Part shown: piece by piece, positions 6,714-11,257 of the stretch
How the letters are laid out: the number at the start of each line of letters is the position of its first letter
How positions within the stretch are numbered: position 1 is the stretch's first letter
NCBI GenBank assembly: GCA_017521345.1
Contig: JAFXCU010000152.1
Location: 1-11,257, forward strand
Direction: 5' to 3'
Origin: Ruminiclostridium sp.
GTDB lineage: Bacteria > Bacillota_A > Clostridia > Oscillospirales > Oscillospiraceae
DNA: 11,257 nucleotides
The notes under the pieces: generated by a model
Told to the model about the DNA's origin: nothing
What the model saw: only the letters and a program-made list of their open reading frames with translations
The model's database searches: none
Program-made: the position numbers and the translations under genes

Positions 6714-7265
6714 ATGACTTTGCTCACGACCCGCAGCGGCAAACAAGTTGACATTGAAAACCCGACACCGGAAACCATTGATATTCAGGATATTGCCCAC
6801 GCTCTCTCCTTTTTATGCCGGGGCGGCGGCAGCACCAACATCTTCTTCCCTGTTGCAAGACACTGTTATTACTGCGCCATGGAGGCCCAGGCCAGAGGCT
6901 TGACCGATGATGTGATCCTGGCCTGTCTGCTCCATGATGCCTCTGAGGCCTACATGGTGGACCTGCCCAAGCCCCTCAAAGACAATCTTTTTCCCCAGTA
7001 TCGTGTCTATGAAAACACTCTGCTGGATTGTATCTATCAAAAATACCTGGGCCACACCCTGACCAAAGAAGAGGCTGACCAGGTGGATGAGATCGACCAC
7101 ACCCTGCTGAATTATGATCTGAAATACTTACTTAACATGGATGTGCCCCTTCCGGAGATCCACATTCAACTGGAGTATAACTTCGAACCCTTTGAGATAT
7201 CCAGAGAGAACTACCTGAATATGTTCGATCAATTGATGAAACGGAGAACAGAGCCGACCGAATGA
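6714..7265 (+). CDS. HD-domain phosphohydrolase (YfbR/5'-nucleotidase-like)
   Basis: 183 aa. It carries the metal-binding pattern of the HD superfamily: His50 (PVARHCYY), His74-Asp75 (LLHDASEAY) and Asp128 (DEIDHTLL). The N-terminal block PTPETIDIQDIAHALS plus LLHDASEAYMVDLPKPLK is typical of the small HD hydrolases also found in phages. Characterised relatives (YfbR type) remove phosphate from deoxynucleoside monophosphates; that activity is a family-level guess here. No signal peptide or membrane segment, so cytoplasmic. Single gene with its own promoter, diverging from the NAD kinase-like gene and converging on the LysR gene. The stop codon falls inside the loop of its own terminator hairpin. 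Confidence 0.87.
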   Translation: MTLLTTRSGKQVDIENPTPETIDIQDIAHALSFLCRGGGSTNIFFPVARHCYYCAMEAQARGLTDDVILACLLHDASEAYMVDLPKPLKDNLFPQYRVYENTLLDCIYQKYLGHTLTKEEADQVDEIDHTLLNYDLKYLLNMDVPLPEIHIQLEYNFEPFEISRENYLNMFDQLMKRRTEPTE

Positions 7266-7280
7266 TGGTCGGTTCTTTTT
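7252..7280 (+). terminator. Terminator of the HD hydrolase gene, overlapping both convergent gene ends
   Basis: AGCCGACC (7252-7259) pairs with GGTCGGTT (7267-7274, one G-U pair) around the loop GAATGAT, followed by CTTTTT. The loop contains the HD gene stop codon and the T-run reaches the LysR stop codon (7279-7281). On the minus strand no T-run follows, so it appears to serve the plus-strand gene only. Confidence 0.8.
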
Positions 7281-8169
7281 ATCTCTGGAGCAGGATCCCA
7301 GACAGATACTCGATCACCGACTCCATAGAAAGGGAGACCCATTTGTCCCGATGATACAGCAGCTCTTTCCACAGCTCCGGTGCAAAGCCCTCCACGTTCA
7401 GTCGTACGATGGCCCCCCGCCGGACGGCCTCCTCCGTGACATAGTCCGGCAGAAAGGAGATCCCGATATTATCCTCAACCAGCTGGCAGAGGACGTCGGC
7501 GCTGCCATTTTCCAGGACAGGCTGGATCTCCAGGGAGTCCTTGGCCAGCCATTCATCCAAAATACGGCGATAACTCATTCCCTTTTCCGTCAAAAGGAAG
7601 TCCTGGGTCAGCAGGTCCTCTTTCGTCAGTTTCTCTGCCTGGGACAAGGGATTTTCAGAAGAGACCACAAAGTGGACCCCGATTTTTTCCTCGTTGGCAA
7701 TGACATAATTGGTGTTGTAGGTGTGGTTGTCCAGGGTGCAGACAATGTCCGCCTCGTTGTGGTCCAACTGCTCCAACAGTTCCCGGGTCCCTGCGGTGGT
7801 CAACCTGATGGAGATGTTGGGGTGGGTGCGGCGAAACTCTGCAAAGCCCCTTTTCAACAGAACGGACGACAGGGAATCCGCCATGGCCAAGCGAATGACG
7901 CTTTTGATCTCCCTTTTGGGGGCCGTACCTTGGGAGAGCTCCTGGCACATATGGCAGATCTGCTGAGCCTGGGCCAGAATATCTCGTCCCTGCTCTGTCA
8001 GGCGAACCGTATGGCCAATGCGGTCAAAGAGACGGACCTCCAACTCCTCCTCCAGCTGCTTGATTTGGACGGAAACAGTAGGCTGGGAATACCCCAGTTT
8101 TTCTGCCGCTTTGGAAAAACTGCCGGACTCCGCCACTTGAATAAATGTGGTTAAACTTCTCAGTTCCAT
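7279..8169 (-). CDS. LysR-family transcriptional regulator
   Basis: 296 aa, the standard LysR length. The N-terminal winged helix-turn-helix is clear: MELRSLTTFIQVAESGSFSK, then AAEKLGYSQPTVSVQIKQLE (helix-turn-helix about residues 18-37) and LFDRIGHTVRLTEQG. The rest (about 90-290) is the periplasmic-binding-protein-like effector domain. The effector is not identifiable. It diverges from the NSS transporter gene with an 86-116 nt AT-rich spacer, the classic layout for a LysR regulator controlling its neighbour. It therefore probably activates or represses the transporter and regulates itself. The ribosome site is weak (GTGAG close to the ATG), fitting low expression. It ends 13 nt from the convergent HD gene. 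Confidence 0.93.
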   Translation of the reverse strand: MELRSLTTFIQVAESGSFSKAAEKLGYSQPTVSVQIKQLEEELEVRLFDRIGHTVRLTEQGRDILAQAQQICHMCQELSQGTAPKREIKSVIRLAMADSLSSVLLKRGFAEFRRTHPNISIRLTTAGTRELLEQLDHNEADIVCTLDNHTYNTNYVIANEEKIGVHFVVSSENPLSQAEKLTKEDLLTQDFLLTEKGMSYRRILDEWLAKDSLEIQPVLENGSADVLCQLVEDNIGISFLPDYVTEEAVRRGAIVRLNVEGFAPELWKELLYHRDKWVSLSMESVIEYLSGILLQR

Positions 8170-8182
8170 AGTCTCACTCTCG

Positions 8183-8214
8183 ATTATATTTTATAATATA
8201 TCTAATAAAATCTA
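8183..8214. promoter_or_regulatory. Candidate LysR operator: palindrome and 10-bp-spaced repeats
   Basis: A perfect palindrome ATTATA-TTT-TATAAT (8183-8197) has an outer T-N11-A-type shape typical of LysR sites. It also contains a minus-strand TATAAT that could be the LysR gene's -10. Just beside it ATCTA occurs twice (8200-8204 and 8210-8214), one helical turn apart. The spacer is AT-rich, so chance is possible. Confidence 0.45.
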
Positions 8215-8219
8215 TCAAT

Positions 8220-8247
8220 TTGACAAATACTGATTATTTGCTATTAT
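8220..8247 (+). promoter_or_regulatory. Promoter of the NSS transporter gene
   Basis: Perfect -35 TTGACA (8220-8225) and -10 TATTAT (8242-8247), 16-nt spacer. The expected start is near 8254. This would place the ATG at 8256 almost at the 5' end and favours translation from ATG 8286, which has GAGG (8273-8276) 9 nt upstream. Confidence 0.75.
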
Positions 8248-8285
8248 AAATCAGAATGAAAATTAGTCAAGTGAGGACTGGATTT

Positions 8286-9614
8286 ATGACAGAAAAGAAA
8301 AATGCAAAATTTGCCAGTAAATGGGGCTTTATCCTTGCCTCCGTGGGCTCTGCCGTCGGTATGGCAAACGTTTGGGGCTTCCCCGCAAAAATGGGTGCTT
8401 ACGGCGGCAGCGCTTTCCTGATCGCCTATCTGCTGTTCGTAGCTCTGTTCGGCATTGTGGGCCTTTCCGCCGAGTACGCCATCGGCCGCCGTTCTCGCAC
8501 CGGTACCCTGGGCTCCTATCAGAACGCCTGGGCTACCAGAAACGATAAGCTGGGTAAGGCCGGCGGCCTTCTGGGCTGGCTGCCCCTGGCAGGTTCCATG
8601 TGCATCGCCATCGGTTATGCCATCATCGTTGCCTACGTTCTGAAAGCCTTCTTCCACTCCATTACCGGCGAGCTGATGCATGTGGATACCGAAGCCTGGT
8701 TTGGCACCTTCTCCACCACCGAATTCTCCGTGGTCCCCTTCCATGTGATCGTGGTCATCGGTACCCTTCTGACTCTGCTGCTGGGTGCACGAAGCATTGA
8801 AAAGACCAACAAGATCATGATGCCTGTGTTCTTCATCATCTTTGTGATCCTGGCTGTTCGAGTTGCTATGCTGCCCGGTGCCATGGAGGGCTACAAGTTT
8901 ATGTTTACCCCCGACTGGGCCGCCCTGAAGGATCCTATGGTCTGGATTTGGGCCATGGGCCAGGCCTTCTTCTCCCTGTCCGTTACCGGCAGCGGTATGA
9001 TCGTCTATGGTGCCTACCTGGGAGATGAACAGGACGTGGTCCATGTGGCTACCCGCACCGCCATCTTCGATACCATTGCCGCAATGGTGGCTGCCCTGGT
9101 CATCATTCCGGCTTGCTTCGCTTATAACCTGGACGTGGGCGCTGGACCTTCCCTGCTGTTTGTCACCCTGCCCCGTATCCTCCAGGATATCCCCATGGGC
9201 CAGCTCTTTGCCATCATCCTGTACACTGCCATGGTCTTTGCCGGCGTCAGCTCCCTGCAGAATATGTTCGAGGCTGTGGGTGAGTCCCTGCAGAACAAGT
9301 TCCCCAAGCTGAACCGCAAGATCGTTCTGGTCCTGCTCTGTGTGGTCTGCCTGGGCTTTGGCCTGAGCATGGAGCCCATCTTTAACTGGGGTCCCTGGAT
9401 GGACATCGTCTCCATCTACATCATCCCCATCGGTGCTACTTTGGGTGCTGTGTCCTGGTTCTGGATCATGAAAAAGGACGACCTCATGGCCGAGATCAAC
9501 AAGAGCGTGGACAAGCCCCACGGAAAGCTCTGGTATTACGCAGGCCGTTACCTGTATGTCCCCTGCGCTCTGATCCTGTGCTGTGTCGCTCTCTTCATGA
9601 AGGTTGCATTCTGA
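8286..9614 (+). CDS. Sodium-dependent transporter, neurotransmitter:sodium symporter (NSS/SNF) family
   Basis: 442 aa, the size of bacterial NSS proteins, which have 11-12 membrane helices and import amino acids or related solutes with Na+. The N-terminal signature reads GSAVGMANVWGFP (21-33). Compared with LeuT, the Na+ ligands of TM1 are kept (Gly21, Ala23, Val24, Asn28). So are hydroxyl ligands in TM6 (FFSLS, about 228-232) and TM8 (AGVSS, 319-323). The LeuT Arg30 extracellular-gate position is Gly31 here, and LeuT Gly26 is Ala27. The frame opens at 8256, but ATG 8286 has the better ribosome site and the usual N-terminus (MTEKK, then SKWGFILASVGS). The divergent LysR gene is the likely regulator. 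Substrate unknown. Confidence 0.9.
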   Translation: MTEKKNAKFASKWGFILASVGSAVGMANVWGFPAKMGAYGGSAFLIAYLLFVALFGIVGLSAEYAIGRRSRTGTLGSYQNAWATRNDKLGKAGGLLGWLPLAGSMCIAIGYAIIVAYVLKAFFHSITGELMHVDTEAWFGTFSTTEFSVVPFHVIVVIGTLLTLLLGARSIEKTNKIMMPVFFIIFVILAVRVAMLPGAMEGYKFMFTPDWAALKDPMVWIWAMGQAFFSLSVTGSGMIVYGAYLGDEQDVVHVATRTAIFDTIAAMVAALVIIPACFAYNLDVGAGPSLLFVTLPRILQDIPMGQLFAIILYTAMVFAGVSSLQNMFEAVGESLQNKFPKLNRKIVLVLLCVVCLGFGLSMEPIFNWGPWMDIVSIYIIPIGATLGAVSWFWIMKKDDLMAEINKSVDKPHGKLWYYAGRYLYVPCALILCCVALFMKVAF

Positions 9615-9626
9615 TTCCATACATAC

Positions 9627-9658
9627 AAAAGCCGATTGCCACCAGGCAATCGGCTTTT
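9627..9658. terminator. Symmetric terminator shared by the NSS and ddh genes
   Basis: A perfect 10-bp stem GCCGATTGCC / GGCAATCGGC (9631-9640 / 9645-9654) with loop ACCA is flanked by AAAA and TTTT. It works on both strands, 16 nt past the transporter stop and 17 nt past the ddh stop on the other strand. Confidence 0.9.
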
Positions 9659-9671
9659 ATAATATCACATA

Positions 9672-10658
9672 TTACAGAAGATGAGCCCGCAGCTCCTCAC
9701 CGGACATGGCAGAGAGATATGCGGGGGGAATGTCAAAAACGGTCTTGCAGCCCTTGGCCCCTTCCTGTCCCATGCGGTAAGCGGCACGGGTATAGGCCAC
9801 AATGACGCTGGCAGTAAACTCGGGGTTGGAGTCCAGCTTCAGGCTGTACTCGATGATGTGGGTATTTTCCCCTTCCCAACCAGTCTTGCCGGAGCGAATG
9901 ACAAAGCCGCCGTGGGGGATCCCGCTGTGGTCACGGTCCAGCTCTTCCTGAGAAATGAAATGCACGATGGTGTCATACTCGGCAAAGTAGTTGGGCATGG
10001 TTTTGATCTCGGTTTCGATCTTGGCCTTGTCAGCCCCCTCAGCCGCCACCACAAAACACTCACGCAGGTGCTTTTGGCGGGTGGTCAGTTCCGGGTTGCT
10101 GCCGCTACGAACGGCATCCAGAGCCTCCTCCACGGGAATGGTGTACTGCTTGGCGTCCGCCACGCCCTCGATCCGGCGGATGGCATCGGAGTGGCCCTGA
10201 CTGACCCCCTTGCCCCAGAAGGTGTAGTCCTGGCCTGCAGGCAGGATGGCGGAGGCGTACAGACGGTTCAGGGAGAACATACCGGGGTCCCAGCCACAGG
10301 AGATCACAGCCACCTTGCCCCCTTCCTTTGCCCTGGCATCCACGGCACCGAAGTGCTGGGGGATCTTGGCATGGGTGTCAAAGCTGTCCACCACGTGGAA
10401 ATACTTGGCATATTCCGGGGTCTGCACCGGAAGATCGGTGGCACTGCCGCCGCAGAGGATGAGAACGTCGATCTCGTCCCTGTGCTCCAGGACATGGTCG
10501 GCAGGATATACCTGTACCCCTTCAGTCAGGATGGAAACCGACTCCGGTGCCCGGCGGGTAAAGACCCCTTTCAGCTCCATGTCTTCGTTCTGCTTGATGG
10601 CGCACTCAATGCCCCGGCCTAGGTTGCCGTAGCCCATAATACCAATCCGAATGCTCAT
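9672..10658 (-). CDS. ddh: meso-Diaminopimelate D-dehydrogenase
   Basis: 328 aa, close to the roughly 320 aa of the Corynebacterium enzyme. It catalyses the NADPH-dependent one-step reductive amination of tetrahydrodipicolinate to meso-diaminopimelate, feeding peptidoglycan and lysine synthesis. The dinucleotide fold motif GYGNLGRG is at 9-16, and FTRR (33-36) is the NADPH 2'-phosphate-binding arginine pair of this family. The family signatures CGWDPGMFSLNR (121-132) and GVSQGHSDAIRR (151-162) are intact, as is the substrate-side segment around HGGFVIRSGKTG (249-260). ATG at 10658 follows GGAGG by 9 nt. It is a single gene convergent with the NSS transporter; no other lysine-pathway gene is in the window. 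Confidence 0.95.
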   Translation of the reverse strand: MSIRIGIMGYGNLGRGIECAIKQNEDMELKGVFTRRAPESVSILTEGVQVYPADHVLEHRDEIDVLILCGGSATDLPVQTPEYAKYFHVVDSFDTHAKIPQHFGAVDARAKEGGKVAVISCGWDPGMFSLNRLYASAILPAGQDYTFWGKGVSQGHSDAIRRIEGVADAKQYTIPVEEALDAVRSGSNPELTTRQKHLRECFVVAAEGADKAKIETEIKTMPNYFAEYDTIVHFISQEELDRDHSGIPHGGFVIRSGKTGWEGENTHIIEYSLKLDSNPEFTASVIVAYTRAAYRMGQEGAKGCKTVFDIPPAYLSAMSGEELRAHLL

Positions 10659-10694
10659 TGTATCCAGCCTCCTCGGGAGAATTCATTTGGTCAT

Positions 10695-10723
10695 ATTTTA
10701 GCATACTACTGTGCTGATTTCCA
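10695..10723 (-). promoter_or_regulatory. Probable ddh promoter
   Basis: On the minus strand, -35 TGGAAA (10718-10723) and -10 TAAAAT (10695-10700) with a 17-nt spacer. The -35 matches consensus at only four of six bases. The leader to ATG 10658 is about 30 nt. Confidence 0.5.
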
Positions 10724-10811
10724 CTTCTTTGGTGTCTAATTTTGAGCGAAATATAGCCGGGATATTACAACAGATTCACCCAGAGGAAGCCCTTGATTTC
10801 GCTTGAAAACA

Positions 10812-10840
10812 TTGACTTCTCTGCCTTCCCGTGGTATAGT
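10812..10840 (+). promoter_or_regulatory. Promoter of the ABC-F gene
   Basis: -35 TTGACT (10812-10817), 17-nt spacer, -10 TATAGT (10835-10840). The expected start is near 10847, giving a leader of about 98 nt before ATG 10945. It diverges from the ddh promoter. Confidence 0.78.
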
Positions 10841-10854
10841 TTGGAATGTTATAA

Positions 10855-10889
10855 GGGGTAGTTTGCGCCTGCGCTGCCTACACCCTTTT
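10855..10889 (+). promoter_or_regulatory. Possible leader hairpin/attenuator before the ABC-F gene
   Basis: In the leader, GGGGTAG (10855-10861) can pair with CTACaCCC (10878-10885, one bulged A). An inner GC/GC-rich element (GCGCCTGCGC) sits inside and TTTT follows (10886-10889). The T-run is short, so termination would be weak. It may be a regulatory leader or chance. Confidence 0.3.
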
Positions 10890-10944
10890 CCACTGCAATG
10901 GTATACAATTAGTTTGACTATTTTGATATGTAAGGAGTTCCCAC

Positions 10945-11257
10945 ATGATCACTGTTTCCAACCTGAGCCTCCAGTACAGCGGCCAGCCCCTGTTCTCTAA
11001 CGTGGACCTGCAGTTCACCAAGGGCAACTGCTACGGCATCATCGGCGCAAACGGCGCCGGTAAGTCCACCTTCCTGAAGATCCTCTCCGGCGACCTGGAT
11101 TCCACCAGCGGTGAAGTTTCCATCCTGCCCAAAACCCGTATGTCCGTCCTGAAGCAGGACCAGAACGCCTACGACGCCTACAACGTCATGGACACCGTCA
11201 TCATGGGCAACCTGCGCCTGTATGAGATCGGCAAGCAGAAGGAAGAACTGTACGCCA
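10945..11257 (+). CDS. ABC-F family ATPase, YkpA/YbiT type (3' end outside window)
   Basis: The first 104 residues are present. ABC-F proteins have two fused ATPase domains, no membrane part, and act on the ribosome. Walker A is GANGAGKS (34-41). The stretch LFSNVDLQF, TKGNCYGIIGANGAGKSTF and VLKQDQNAYDAYNVMDTVIMG closely resembles the Bacillus YkpA / E. coli YbiT branch, judged from memory. The start is firm: TAAGGAG lies 7 nt upstream of ATG. It is preceded by its own promoter and a possible structured leader. The second ATPase domain and the interdomain linker that distinguish subtypes are beyond the window, so the subfamily is provisional and an antibiotic-resistance role cannot be judged. 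Confidence 0.9.
   Translation, partial: MITVSNLSLQYSGQPLFSNVDLQFTKGNCYGIIGANGAGKSTFLKILSGDLDSTSGEVSILPKTRMSVLKQDQNAYDAYNVMDTVIMGNLRLYEIGKQKEELYA

Noticed and set aside
8244..9620. 458-codon minus-strand open frame opposite the NSS transporter
   Set aside because: Low-complexity Asp/Gly/His/Gln-rich translation with no motif; it is the antisense shadow of a GC-rich membrane-protein gene.
9681..10622. 313-codon plus-strand open frame opposite ddh
   Set aside because: Shadow of ddh; no domain signature.
10803..11000. 65-codon plus-strand open frame over the ABC-F promoter
   Set aside because: Covers the promoter and leader and overlaps the ABC-F start out of frame; no good ribosome site.
1..11257. 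Mobile elements, CRISPR arrays, tRNA genes, toxin-antitoxin or defence genes
   Set aside because: No transposase, integrase, regularly spaced repeats, cloverleaf sequences or recognised defence domains were seen on either strand.

Overview
The window looks like core chromosome of a Gram-positive Firmicute, most likely a gut-type Clostridia (Oscillospirales-like). The evidence is a large SRP RNA with an Alu domain, the Firmicute order SRP RNA - dnaX - ybaB, an S-layer-homology (SLH) surface protein, a YkpA/YbiT-type ABC-F ATPase, strong GGAGG ribosome sites and a GC-rich codon style. The taxon is inferred; no 16S or other taxonomic marker is present. I see no phage, insertion sequence, CRISPR array, tRNA or integrase.

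Left half (1-5220), all minus strand. Reading in the direction of transcription: a strong promoter drives a roughly 340-nt SRP RNA precursor. Next come dnaX (clamp-loader tau subunit, TTG start), ybaB/ebfC (nucleoid-associated protein) and a D-2-hydroxyacid dehydrogenase, closed by a perfect hairpin terminator. Beyond that terminator lies a secreted transglutaminase-fold protein whose C-terminal SLH domain is cut by the window edge. recR, which usually follows ybaB in Firmicutes, is absent from its usual place.

Middle (5337-8170). A minus-strand ATP-NAD kinase-family protein of unknown role diverges from a plus-strand HD-domain phosphohydrolase, with readable promoters for both. The HD gene converges on a LysR-type regulator with only 13 nt between the stop codons; a terminator hairpin spans that junction.

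Right part (8170-11257). The LysR gene diverges from a sodium:neurotransmitter-symporter (NSS) family transporter across an AT-rich spacer holding a perfect 15-bp palindrome, so LysR is the likely regulator of the transporter. The transporter and a minus-strand meso-diaminopimelate dehydrogenase (one-step route to meso-DAP and lysine) converge on one symmetric terminator. Diverging from ddh is an ABC-F ATPase gene, truncated at the right edge, with a good promoter and a roughly 100-nt structured leader.

The genes are mainly housekeeping plus two small accessory modules (LysR/NSS and the surface transglutaminase). I found no convincing undescribed multi-gene system. The points most worth following up are the atypical NSS signature motif, the SLH-anchored transglutaminase, the dehydrogenase in the recR position, and a CxxC pair in the NAD-kinase-like protein.
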